From positions 1-45,085 of the forward strand of contig JAVBUR010000010.1 of NCBI GenBank assembly GCA_031555145.1: a stretch of DNA of 45,085 nucleotides. Reading direction: 5' to 3'. The translations under genes were made by a program, and so were the position numbers. The first letter of the stretch is position 1. Every line of letters begins with the position of its first letter. This DNA comes from JAJDIA01 sp031555145 (lineage in GTDB: Bacteria; Bacteroidota; Bacteroidia; Bacteroidales; Tannerellaceae). Positions 1 to 7,812 of this stretch are shown here, piece after piece. The notes beneath the pieces were generated by a model. It saw only the letters and a program-made list of their open reading frames with translations, was not told where the DNA came from and made no database searches.

Positions 1-118
1 CCACGTCAGTGGTGCCGTATATAATAAACCGGTACCGCTGACGCGGCACAAGAACATCAACCAATCACCTGTCCAGGGGCTTACACCCCTGGCTACGAAC
101 ACGATACCCCTGACGGGG
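1..118. repeat. Cluster of three inverted repeats, REP-like intergenic element
   Basis: Three hairpins occur in a row. Positions 1-17 pair with 30-46 (17 bp including G:T wobbles, 12-base loop). Positions 73-79 pair with 86-92 (CCAGGGG/CCCCTGG, 6-base loop). Positions 107-110 pair with 115-118 (CCCC/GGGG). The first hairpin starts at the window edge, so the element may continue to the left. GC-rich stems separated by short linkers resemble the REP-type intergenic elements mobilised by REP-associated tyrosine transposases. That family assignment is from general resemblance only; no transposase is visible here. Confidence 0.45.
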
Positions 119-373
119 CATGCACTCTAAAGCTAGTCAAAAGATGTGTATAGAGAGTAGCTCTTGAAGAGGAGAAACGTCGCTGCGCTCCTGAGAATGA
201 GTTGGACGCTAAAACACACCAACAAAAAAACTTTCAAATACGGCCAGATATGAAGATGCGGTGTACTGCCTTTTGTATATGCAATTGGGTTGCATTTTCT
301 AAATAAGGAGCGGCTACAGGTTATCATTGGTTTTTTTATAAATAAAAGAATGATCGGCTTAACCATTGGCCGG
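119..373. other. Non-coding stretch with no recognisable gene
   Basis: Open frames here are short, and the longest (minus strand, about 77 codons) translates to a composition unlike any family I recognise. No RNA gene, promoter with a clear downstream gene, or insertion-sequence end is seen. Together with the hairpins at 1-118, the region is about 370 bases without a supported gene. It may be decayed mobile DNA, but nothing in it proves that. Confidence 0.5.
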
Positions 374-751
374 CTAGAGCAGGCTGAGTACTTTGGGCAC
401 GAAGATGATTAGCCCTGTGATAACGGCAGCGATAGCCAGTAGCAGGACGGCTCCGGCGGCCATGTCTTTGACGTGTTTGATGGCGGGGCTATACTCGGGG
501 GAGAGGTGGTCGGCCAGCAGTTCGATGGCGGAGTTGAAGGCTTCGGCTGCCAGTACGGCGCCGATCAGGATGACGATTGCGATCCATTCGCCGGCAGAAA
601 GGTGGAAGAGGAAACCGGCAACCACCACACATACGGCCACCGTGCAGTGAATCCAGGCATTGTGTTCACTGCGTAGCAAATGCCCGATGCCGGCAAAGGC
701 ATAACGGAAACTACGGGCACGGTCACGAAAGGAAAAGGCTTTCTTCTTCAT
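374..751 (-). CDS. dgkA: Diacylglycerol/undecaprenol kinase family protein (DgkA-like)
   Basis: The 125-residue integral membrane kinase has the family hallmarks: a basic N-terminal amphipathic stretch, then three hydrophobic segments, with E-x-FNSAIE and VKDMAAGAVL motifs. These carry the conserved catalytic and metal-binding Glu/Asp residues of the small DgkA family. Bacteroidetes and Gram-positive members usually phosphorylate undecaprenol to recycle the cell-wall lipid carrier rather than diacylglycerol, so the substrate here is open. A GTG codon lies directly before the chosen ATG (751), so the start could be 754. A TATATTTG sequence about 30 bases upstream gives a plausible promoter, divergent from the ABC-F gene. 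Length matches the family (about 120-130 residues). Confidence 0.9.
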   Translation of the reverse strand: MKKKAFSFRDRARSFRYAFAGIGHLLRSEHNAWIHCTVAVCVVVAGFLFHLSAGEWIAIVILIGAVLAAEAFNSAIELLADHLSPEYSPAIKHVKDMAAGAVLLLAIAAVITGLIIFVPKVLSLL

Positions 752-781
752 CACTATCTGTCATGCGGATTATATATGCGG

Positions 782-789
782 CAAATATA
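782..789 (-). promoter_or_regulatory. Candidate -7 element for dgkA
   Basis: On the minus strand this reads TATATTTG, a perfect match to the Bacteroidetes -7 consensus TAnnTTTG, about 30 bases before the dgkA start. No convincing -33 TTTG is visible at the usual 19-21 base spacing, so only the -7 half is supported. Confidence 0.45.
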
Positions 790-843
790 CGACTATATCC
801 CCTAAATCCTTTCCGGTTTCTCGCCTTTATGGGTTATTTTCCC

Positions 844-851
844 TACCTTTG
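844..851 (+). promoter_or_regulatory. Candidate -7 element for the ABC-F gene
   Basis: TACCTTTG matches TAnnTTTG and lies 32 bases before the ATG at 884. It is divergent from the dgkA element about 60 bases away. A -33 box is not clear. Confidence 0.45.
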
Positions 852-883
852 CACCCACTTTATATTAATAGGTAAGAACGAAC

Positions 884-2497
884 ATGATTACAGTAAGCGG
901 ATTAGACCTTCAGTTTGGGAAACGTTCCCTTTTTCAGGATGTCAATTTGAAATTCACGTCGGGCAACTGCTACGGCATCATCGGTGCGAATGGCGCCGGT
1001 AAATCCACCTTTCTCCGGATTATCAGCAAAGACCTGGATCCTACCCGTGGATCGGTGACGCTGGCTCCGGGCGAACGCCTGTCGGTGCTCAGCCAGGACC
1101 ACTTTGCTTTCGACGAATATACGGTATTGGATACCGTGATGATGGGACACACCACCCTGTGGGAAGTAATGAGTGAAAAGAACGCCCTCTATGCCAAACC
1201 CGATTTCAGTGACGAAGACGGTATCCGTGTATCTGAACTCGAAGAGCGTTTTGCCGAAATGGAAGGTTGGAACGCCGAGAGCGATGCCGCCAGCTTGTTG
1301 AGCGGCCTCGGTATCAAGGAAGACCTGCACTACAACCTGATGAAAGACCTGAGCGGTAAGCAGAAGGTACGTGTCCTCTTGGCACGCGCGCTGTATGGCA
1401 AGCCCGACAACCTGTTGTTGGATGAACCGACCAACGACCTCGACCTTGAAACGGTTTCCTGGTTGGAAAACTACCTGTCGAACTTCGAGAACACGGTGTT
1501 GGTTGTCAGCCACGATCGTCACTTCCTCGACTCTGTTTGTACGCATACGGTCGATATCGATTTCGGTAAGATCCAACTCTTTGCCGGTAACTACAGCTTC
1601 TGGTACGAATCCAGCCAGTTGGCCCTCCGCCAGCAGCAGAACCAGAACAAGAAGGCCGAAGAAAAGAAGAAGGAACTGGAGGAGTTTATCCGCCGCTTCA
1701 GCGCCAACGTAGCCAAGTCGAAACAGACGACGAGCCGCAAGAAGATGATCGAAAAACTGAATATCGAAGAGATCAAACCTTCCTCACGCCGCTATCCGGG
1801 TATCCTGTTTACACCGAACCGTGAACCGGGTAATCAGATCCTCGAAGTGAAAGGACTGACCAAGAAGATTGACGGCCAGGTATTGTTTCAGGATCTTAAC
1901 TTCAATGTAGAGAAAGACGACAAGATCGTATTCCTCAGCCGCGACCCGCGTGCCATGACCGCTTTCTTCCAGATCATCAACGGTGAAGCAGAGCCCGATG
2001 CCGGTACCTTTCAGTGGGGACAGACCATCACCACGTCGTATCTGCCGCTCGACAACTCGCCCTACTTCAATACCGACTTTAATATCTTGGACTGGCTGTG
2101 CCAGTTCTCACCCGATACCAATGAGGTGTTCCTCAAAGGCTTTCTCGGACGTATGCTCTTCTCCGGCGAAGAATTGCTGAAGAAAGTCGGCGTATTGTCG
2201 GGGGGCGAGAAGATGCGTTGCATGATCTCGCGTATGATGCTGACCGACGCCAATGTGCTGATCCTCGATACGCCGACTAACCACCTCGACCTGGAATCGA
2301 TCCAGGCATTCAACAATACGTTGAAAGGCTTCCGCGGCAACCTGCTCTTCTCCAGCCATGACCACGAATTTATCCAGACGGTGGCTAACCGTATCATCGA
2401 ACTCACCCCGAATGGTATCATCGACAAGATGATGGAGTACGACGATTATATTACCGATCCGATCGTGGCCGATCTGCGCGAGAAGTTCTATAAGTAA
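884..2497 (+). CDS. ABC-F family ATPase (YbiT/EttA-like) with a degenerate second ATPase domain
   Basis: The 537-residue protein has two ABC domains and no membrane segment, as in the ribosome-acting ABC-F family. Domain 1 has a normal Walker A (GANGAGKST, residues 34-42), a signature read as LSGKQ, Walker B with LLLDEPTNDLD and the H-switch SHD. A charged Lys/Glu-rich linker at about 250-290 corresponds to the P-site tRNA interaction motif. Domain 2 keeps LSGGEK and SSHD, but its Walker A position (residues 350-362, FLSRDPRAMTAFF) has no GxxGxGKS/T. Its Walker B reads LDTPTNHLD, with Thr463 in place of the catalytic Glu. It probably acts in translation, but hydrolysis should rest on site 1 alone. 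The LtaS-like gene follows after 12 bases, probably co-transcribed. Confidence 0.9.
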   Translation: MITVSGLDLQFGKRSLFQDVNLKFTSGNCYGIIGANGAGKSTFLRIISKDLDPTRGSVTLAPGERLSVLSQDHFAFDEYTVLDTVMMGHTTLWEVMSEKNALYAKPDFSDEDGIRVSELEERFAEMEGWNAESDAASLLSGLGIKEDLHYNLMKDLSGKQKVRVLLARALYGKPDNLLLDEPTNDLDLETVSWLENYLSNFENTVLVVSHDRHFLDSVCTHTVDIDFGKIQLFAGNYSFWYESSQLALRQQQNQNKKAEEKKKELEEFIRRFSANVAKSKQTTSRKKMIEKLNIEEIKPSSRRYPGILFTPNREPGNQILEVKGLTKKIDGQVLFQDLNFNVEKDDKIVFLSRDPRAMTAFFQIINGEAEPDAGTFQWGQTITTSYLPLDNSPYFNTDFNILDWLCQFSPDTNEVFLKGFLGRMLFSGEELLKKVGVLSGGEKMRCMISRMMLTDANVLILDTPTNHLDLESIQAFNNTLKGFRGNLLFSSHDHEFIQTVANRIIELTPNGIIDKMMEYDDYITDPIVADLREKFYK

Positions 2498-2509
2498 ACG
2501 TATACGGGT

Positions 2510-4345
2510 ATGAAACAGCGGGTCTTCTTCCTTCTTCTCTTCTTTGTGGTATGGCTGCCGATATTTGCTTTTCAACGGCCGATGTTTATGCTGTATCAGG
2601 GAGTGATGGCTGAAGGATTGTCGCCCGAATCGTGGCTGCAGGTGGTTCGGCATGGGATGTTGCTGGATTGTACGGTGGCCGGATACCTGACGGTGATTCC
2701 GTTGCTTTGTGTGTTACTGTCGGTCTGGTTTCCGGGAGAATGGCTGCATAAGACGATGCGATGGTATGTAGGAGTGGCCTCAGTGATCATCTCGGTGATA
2801 TTTGTCGTCGATATGGCACTATATCATTTTTGGAAGTTCCGCCTGGATGCTACGCCGCTGTTTTATATGCAATCGCCAAAAGAAGCGGTGGCGAGTGTGC
2901 CGTATAGGGTGCTTTTCAAACAATTCGTATTATTCATCCTTTCGACATTCGCCATCTGGTGGGTGATTGACAAGCTGGTGCTTACACATACGCCTGAAAA
3001 GAAGGTCGGAAATCGTTTATGGAGTACGGTTGTGGTGTTGGTGTTGGGCGGTCTGCTGTTTCTGCCTATCCGGGGAGGAATCACCACGTCGACAGCCAAT
3101 GTCGGGATGGTGTATTTCAGCAAGAACCAGTTCCTCAACCATGCAGCGATCAATCCCTGTTTCAGTCTGCTGGCATCGCTGTCGAAACAATCTGATTTTG
3201 CCTCGCAGTTCAACTATCTGCCGGAAGCTGAACGTGCGGAGACAGTGCAGCCGTTGCTCTATACGCCCGATCCTGCCGGTCAACCCGGTCAGGCGTTGCT
3301 GACAACAACCCGTCCGAATGTGTTGATCATCCTGCTGGAGAGTTTTTCGGCCAGTGTGATGGAAGCAGCCGGAGGTGAAGCGGGCGTAACGCCCCACCTG
3401 AACAAGTTGGCAAAGGAGGGTATCCTGTTTACGAATATGTATGCCAACTCATTCCGTACCGACCGTGGGATTGTTTCCGTACTGAACGGTTACCTGGCGC
3501 AACCGACCACCTCGATCATGAAATATCCGTCCAAAAGCCAGACGTTACCTTCCATTGCCAAGTCGTTGGGGAAAGAAGGGTATACGGCGGATATGCTTTA
3601 TGGCGGGGATATCAATTTTACGAATATGCGGAGTTACTTCTACAGTTCCGGGTATAGCCGGATCATTGCCGATAGCGACTTCCCCATCCATACCCGCCTG
3701 AGCAAGTGGGGGGCGAACGATGATGTGACCTTTATGCATCTGTATGAATCCATCCGCGATCGCGATCAATCGACGCCCTGGTTGACTACATTCCTGACGT
3801 TGAGCAGCCATGAACCGTTTGAGGTGCCTTACAAGCGGTTGGAGGGACTGTATCCCAACTCGGTCGCCTTTACGGATAGTTGCCTGGGTGACTTTATCGA
3901 TAAGGTTAAGAAACTGCCGGTCTGGAAAGACCTGTTGGTGGTGTTGGTTTCTGATCATGGTTTCCGTTACCCGGATACGGTGCAGGAGTTTGCTCCGGAG
4001 CGCTTTCATATACCGATGTTGTGGTTGGGTGGCGCTGTGAAACAGCCGATGAAAGTAGAAACCTTTGCAGTGCAGACCGACCTGGCAGCTACTTTGTTGC
4101 GTCAGCTTCATTTGCCGGTGGATGGCTTTACATTCAGTAAAGATATCTTTGATCCGTCTTCTCCGCACTATGCGTTTTATACGTTCCCGAATGGCTTTGG
4201 TTTTATGGATACGACAGGTGTGTCTGTGTTTGACAATGACAGTCGGCAGTTGCTGTTGGATGAACCGAAGGAAGGTAATGACCTCCGCCTCAGGAAGGGT
4301 AAAGCGTTGTTGCAAACACTCTACGACGACCTGGGCGGAAGGTAA
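2510..4345 (+). CDS. LTA synthase family sulfatase-fold transferase (membrane phosphoethanolamine/phosphoglycerol transferase-like)
   Basis: The 611-residue protein starts with about five hydrophobic segments (residues 1-190), followed by a periplasmic alkaline-phosphatase/sulfatase-fold domain. The metal and nucleophile positions of the LtaS/EptA group are present: Glu277 in LLESFSAS, the nucleophile Thr317 in FRTDRG, SSHEPF, and Asp482-His483 in VSDHG. Such enzymes transfer a phosphoglycerol or phosphoethanolamine head group from a phospholipid onto a surface glycan or lipid A. Bacteroidetes lack lipoteichoic acid, so the acceptor is unknown; lipid A or another envelope glycan is an inference. 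The gene lies 12 bases after the ABC-F gene and converges on the GH43 gene. Confidence 0.85.
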   Translation: MKQRVFFLLLFFVVWLPIFAFQRPMFMLYQGVMAEGLSPESWLQVVRHGMLLDCTVAGYLTVIPLLCVLLSVWFPGEWLHKTMRWYVGVASVIISVIFVVDMALYHFWKFRLDATPLFYMQSPKEAVASVPYRVLFKQFVLFILSTFAIWWVIDKLVLTHTPEKKVGNRLWSTVVVLVLGGLLFLPIRGGITTSTANVGMVYFSKNQFLNHAAINPCFSLLASLSKQSDFASQFNYLPEAERAETVQPLLYTPDPAGQPGQALLTTTRPNVLIILLESFSASVMEAAGGEAGVTPHLNKLAKEGILFTNMYANSFRTDRGIVSVLNGYLAQPTTSIMKYPSKSQTLPSIAKSLGKEGYTADMLYGGDINFTNMRSYFYSSGYSRIIADSDFPIHTRLSKWGANDDVTFMHLYESIRDRDQSTPWLTTFLTLSSHEPFEVPYKRLEGLYPNSVAFTDSCLGDFIDKVKKLPVWKDLLVVLVSDHGFRYPDTVQEFAPERFHIPMLWLGGAVKQPMKVETFAVQTDLAATLLRQLHLPVDGFTFSKDIFDPSSPHYAFYTFPNGFGFMDTTGVSVFDNDSRQLLLDEPKEGNDLRLRKGKALLQTLYDDLGGR

Positions 4346-4356
4346 ATCATTTTGTT

Positions 4357-5346
4357 TTATTTTGTTGTGATCGGACGGGCTTCTACGCCTTCGAAGGTCA
4401 TTTTGACGGGGGTGATAAAACCGTCTTTGTCGAAGGTCATCTTGTCGATACAGGTTACACGGTGGTCACGGCCCTTATTGTCTAACGGGCGACGGTGGTA
4501 TACAACATAATAGTCGTCTGAAGCCGGGACATGCATCACAGAGTGATGTCCGGCGCCGGTGGCTACTTCCGGATCTGTTTCGAGTATTTTTCCGATACGT
4601 TCGAAAGGACCGAAGGGAGAATCGGAAATGGCATAGGCTGCACAGTAATCGGGCTGGCCCCAACCACCTTCACTCCACATAAAGTAGTATTTGCCGTTCT
4701 TTTTTAACATGAACGGTCCTTCCACATAGTTTTCCGGAGTGACTTCTTTGTATATCTCGCCGTCGTCGAACGGTACGAGGGCGGTGAAGTCGTCATTCAG
4801 CTTCACGATGTTGCAATGACGCCAGCCACCATAATACATATAGTAGGTGCCATCATCGTCACGGAAGACAAACTGGTCAATGGGTTGGGCGCCGTTTACA
4901 ATCTCGTTGATCAGCGGTTTACCCAGCAGGTCTTTGTACGGACCTTCGGGATGGTCGCTGACGGCTACACCGATACCGCCGATTTCGCCTTCATGCACAT
5001 CATTGGCACCGAAGAACAGGTAGTATTTACCCTCTTTACTGATTACGGCCGGTGCCCACATGGCTATCTTTGCCCACTTAACTTCGGTCGTGTCGAGAAT
5101 AGCGTGGTGCTTGGTCCAGGTCACGAGGTCTTTTGATGAAAAGCAGTCGAAGAAGGTTTGCTTCTCATATTTGTCACTCCAGGTCGGATAGACCCAATAG
5201 GTATCGCCATAGATAATACCTTCGGGGTCGGCATACCAACCTTCGAATATGGGGTTACCACTTTTGGCCGTTTCGGCCGCCTGCTTTTTTTGTGAGCAAG
5301 CCTGTGTTATAAGAAGAAGGGAAAGAAGAAAATAAACAGGTTTCAT
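4357..5346 (-). CDS. Glycoside hydrolase family 43 lipoprotein
   Basis: The 329-residue protein has a lipoprotein signal peptide (LLLITQAC, lipid Cys17) and a single five-bladed propeller domain typical of GH43. The general base Asp40 lies in WYADPEG, and a VEGPFMLKKNGKYY segment carries the usual acid Glu. A later AGHHSVMH segment resembles the His-containing strand of the family. GH43 enzymes release arabinose, xylose or galactose from plant or host glycans; the substrate cannot be read from the sequence. I chose the ATG at 5346 because it begins the signal peptide; an upstream in-frame start at 5373 would add residues unlike one. It is the last gene of a probable operon, 23 bases after sdaA. 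Confidence 0.88.
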   Translation of the reverse strand: MKPVYFLLSLLLITQACSQKKQAAETAKSGNPIFEGWYADPEGIIYGDTYWVYPTWSDKYEKQTFFDCFSSKDLVTWTKHHAILDTTEVKWAKIAMWAPAVISKEGKYYLFFGANDVHEGEIGGIGVAVSDHPEGPYKDLLGKPLINEIVNGAQPIDQFVFRDDDGTYYMYYGGWRHCNIVKLNDDFTALVPFDDGEIYKEVTPENYVEGPFMLKKNGKYYFMWSEGGWGQPDYCAAYAISDSPFGPFERIGKILETDPEVATGAGHHSVMHVPASDDYYVVYHRRPLDNKGRDHRVTCIDKMTFDKDGFITPVKMTFEGVEARPITTK

Positions 5347-5369
5347 GTAGTATAAATAATTAATGATTA

Positions 5370-6578
5370 TCAACGCTTTCTGTTGTAGCGTACGGCCAGG
5401 CCGCCTTCGGAGGTTTCCTTGTAGAGGCTGGGGAGGTCTTTACCTGTTTGGCGCATGACTTCCACTACCTGGTCGAAACTGACGCGGTGCTTACCGTCAG
5501 AGAAGTTAGAAAATGCATTGGCGTCGAGGGCACGGGCAGCGGCAAAGGCGTTACGTTCGATGCAGGGGATCTGTACCAGTCCGCATACCGGGTCGCAGGT
5601 GAGGCCCAGGTGGTGTTCGAGTCCCATCTCAGCAGCATATTCGATCTGAGCGGCCGATCCTCCGAAGAGTTGGCTGGCAGCAGCAGCACCCATGGCGCAG
5701 GCTACACCCACTTCGCCCTGGCAACCCACTTCGGCGCCGGAGACGGAGGCATTGGTGCGTACCACATTACCGAACAAACCGGCAGTGGCCAGGGCACGCA
5801 TGATACGTGAATCGCGGAAGTCGCGTGTTTTTTTCAAGTGGAACAAGACGGCAGGAATTACACCGCAGGAACCGCATGTCGGAGCAGTTACGATCTTGCC
5901 GCCACAGGCATTCTCTTCGGAAACAGCCAGTGCGTATGAATAGACCAGGCCACGTCCCCGCACACTGCCGTCGTAACCTTTGGCACGGATCATATAGTCG
6001 GATGCCTTGCGACGGATACCCAGCCCGCCGGGCAGGATGCCTTCGGCTTCGAGGCCACGGGTAACTGCCTGTTGCATCACGTCCCATACTTCGGCTATAT
6101 AGTCCCAGATCTCCTTCCCTTCGCATTGCTCTACATACTCCCAGAAAGAGTGGCCGGTACGTTCGCACCAGTCCTGGATATCGTGGATCGTATTCATCTC
6201 ATATATTTCGGCCGCTTTCTGTTCGTTGAAGGTTTCATTGGCCAGCGTGCCTCCCCCGATACTGAACACTGTCCAGGTTTCGAGGCAAGCCTGCGAAGCG
6301 TCGAAGGCTTCAAACTTCAGTCCGTTCGGATGGAAAGGCAGGACGATATTGGGTTCCCACAAAATGGTGGCCGGTGCGGCCGGTTGCAATATCTCGAGGA
6401 TGGCGACATCTGTCATGTGCCCTTTGCCGGTTGCGGCCAGGCTGCCGTATAGCGTGACGGTAAATGATGCCGCCGTTTTGTTACGTTCGAGAAACATCAG
6501 AGCCGCACGTCGCGGTCCCATCGTGTGACTGCTGGATGGTCCGTGACCGATCCGGAAAATTTGTTTGATTGATTCCAT
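5370..6578 (-). CDS. sdaA: L-serine ammonia-lyase, iron-sulfur dependent, single chain
   Basis: The 402-residue enzyme deaminates L-serine to pyruvate and ammonia. The N-terminus shows the family signature IGHGPSSSHTMGP, and the C-terminal catalytic domain has the cysteines expected to bind the [4Fe-4S] cluster (TCGSCG and CDPVCG...IPCIE). Alpha and beta domains are fused in one chain, as in E. coli SdaA, though it is about 50 residues shorter than that protein. It lies 19 bases downstream of the DUF5009 gene and 23 bases upstream of GH43, suggesting a shared transcript. The mix of functions does not point to one pathway. Confidence 0.93.
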   Translation of the reverse strand: MESIKQIFRIGHGPSSSHTMGPRRAALMFLERNKTAASFTVTLYGSLAATGKGHMTDVAILEILQPAAPATILWEPNIVLPFHPNGLKFEAFDASQACLETWTVFSIGGGTLANETFNEQKAAEIYEMNTIHDIQDWCERTGHSFWEYVEQCEGKEIWDYIAEVWDVMQQAVTRGLEAEGILPGGLGIRRKASDYMIRAKGYDGSVRGRGLVYSYALAVSEENACGGKIVTAPTCGSCGVIPAVLFHLKKTRDFRDSRIMRALATAGLFGNVVRTNASVSGAEVGCQGEVGVACAMGAAAASQLFGGSAAQIEYAAEMGLEHHLGLTCDPVCGLVQIPCIERNAFAAARALDANAFSNFSDGKHRVSFDQVVEVMRQTGKDLPSLYKETSEGGLAVRYNRKR

Positions 6579-6597
6579 GAATAGATTATAGTCTTCG

Positions 6598-7734
6598 TTA
6601 TACTCTTAAAAACACATTCTTTTTATATAATACCCACAAAAGTAAGTAAATAATTGATACTTGGGTCAGTGCGATCAATACTTGATAGTAATTACCCATA
6701 TAGGGCTTCAGACCGAAAAAGAGGGATTCGCCGATACTACGGAAACTAATCACATTGGCCAGCATATAGGCGACGATGGAATTCATGCCATACACCTTGA
6801 GCCAGGTCGTGTGGCGGCGGTGTCCCTTGTAGTCGATCCAGTAGTAAAAAACTCCCATCAGCAGGAAGCAGTAACCGCTGCTGACCAATACCATCGAACT
6901 GGTCCATATTTTTTTGATGACCGGCATCTGTAATCCCCACAACCAACCGGCGGCTACCAGGAGGGCACCCAGCCCGAGAAGCAGTTGTACCCGGCGCTGG
7001 TGTGTAAACGGATGGCGCAGGATATGTCCGGCAAAGAGACCGGTGAGAACCGTAACGCCAAAGTTGAGGCTGCTCAGTATCCAGGTGTAGCGATACCGTT
7101 CGGCGAAGACAACGACGCCATCTTCGACTTTTGCCCCATCCCGGAAGCGTCCGAGGACGGCACGGTCGATCCATTCGGCCAGGTTACCGTTCGCTGTATA
7201 ATCTCCGCCGCCGAATCCGTTGACGGTAATGAACTGCATCGCTCCCCAAAAGGCCAGTAGCAGGGCGACGGCAGCGCCGATCTGTACCCGGATAGAGGTA
7301 TGAAGGAAAAGCAGGGCGGTGATCAGGTAACCGGCGGCGATGGCCTGCAAGGTATTAGAGTAGAGGTATATCTTGTCGGGATTCAGTCCCAGGAGATTTC
7401 CCTGGCAGATCATCCCGAATATCCACAGGAGGAGGAGACGTTTCCCGATCCGTTTATAGACGGCGGTCTTATCGGGCAATTCTTTATAGCGTAAAAAGGC
7501 AAACGGCATCGAGACACCCGCCATAAAGAGGAAGAGGGGCATCACCAGGTCCCAGGTAGAGAATCCTTCCCATTGTACATGGGAAAAGCCCCACATAAAC
7601 GAGTCGAACCAGGGTGTGTCGACCGCTCGTTGGAGAGGATGCATAATTGCTTCCAGGGCAACCAGACAAAAAAGGTCGAAACCACGAAGTATGTCGAGTG
7701 CTTCCAATCGTTGAGGCGTAGTAGTATTTTTCAT
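6598..7734 (-). CDS. DUF5009 / heparan-alpha-glucosaminide N-acetyltransferase-like membrane protein
   Basis: The 378-residue polytopic membrane protein has about ten hydrophobic segments. Its N-terminus, RLEALDILRGFDLFCL, is the diagnostic motif of the DUF5009/DUF1624 (NagX, HGSNAT-like) group, which includes the lysosomal enzyme that acetylates glucosamine ends. The Bacteroidetes members lie next to carbohydrate genes and may acetylate amino sugars across the membrane, but the activity is unproven. The start at 7734 was chosen because it leads directly into the conserved motif and lies 22 bases after a TATCTTTG promoter element. It is first in a three-gene minus-strand run with sdaA and GH43. 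Confidence 0.82.
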   Translation of the reverse strand: MKNTTTPQRLEALDILRGFDLFCLVALEAIMHPLQRAVDTPWFDSFMWGFSHVQWEGFSTWDLVMPLFLFMAGVSMPFAFLRYKELPDKTAVYKRIGKRLLLLWIFGMICQGNLLGLNPDKIYLYSNTLQAIAAGYLITALLFLHTSIRVQIGAAVALLLAFWGAMQFITVNGFGGGDYTANGNLAEWIDRAVLGRFRDGAKVEDGVVVFAERYRYTWILSSLNFGVTVLTGLFAGHILRHPFTHQRRVQLLLGLGALLVAAGWLWGLQMPVIKKIWTSSMVLVSSGYCFLLMGVFYYWIDYKGHRRHTTWLKVYGMNSIVAYMLANVISFRSIGESLFFGLKPYMGNYYQVLIALTQVSIIYLLLWVLYKKNVFLRV

Positions 7735-7755
7735 ACGGGTATTTTTTAAGTGAAG

Positions 7756-7763
7756 CAAAGATA
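7756..7763 (-). promoter_or_regulatory. Candidate -7 element for the DUF5009-sdaA-GH43 operon
   Basis: The minus strand reads TATCTTTG, matching TAnnTTTG, 22 bases before the ATG at 7734. No -33 TTTG is evident at the usual distance. Confidence 0.5.
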
Positions 7764-7784
7764 GTATAATATGGCAGCTTTACT

Positions 7785-7792
7785 TATTTTTG
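7785..7792 (+). promoter_or_regulatory. Candidate -7 element for cobQ
   Basis: TATTTTTG matches TAnnTTTG and lies 21 bases before the ATG at 7813. It falls inside the N-terminal part that a longer reading from 7771 would encode, so it supports the shorter protein. It is divergent from the element at 7756-7763. Confidence 0.45.
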
Positions 7793-7812
7793 TTCCCCTT
7801 AACTGCATAAAC

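Noticed and set aside
1..118. CRISPR array
   Set aside because: The hairpins differ in sequence and spacing, and there are no regularly spaced direct repeats.
133..366. Minus-strand open frame of 77 codons before dgkA
   Set aside because: Its composition is unlike any family, there is no promoter or conserved motif, and it overlaps AT-rich spacer DNA next to hairpins. Treated as chance.
902..1576. Long open frame on the strand opposite the ABC-F gene
   Set aside because: It lies entirely within a gene with clear ABC motifs; antisense open frames of this kind are common in GC-moderate coding DNA, and the translation shows no domain.
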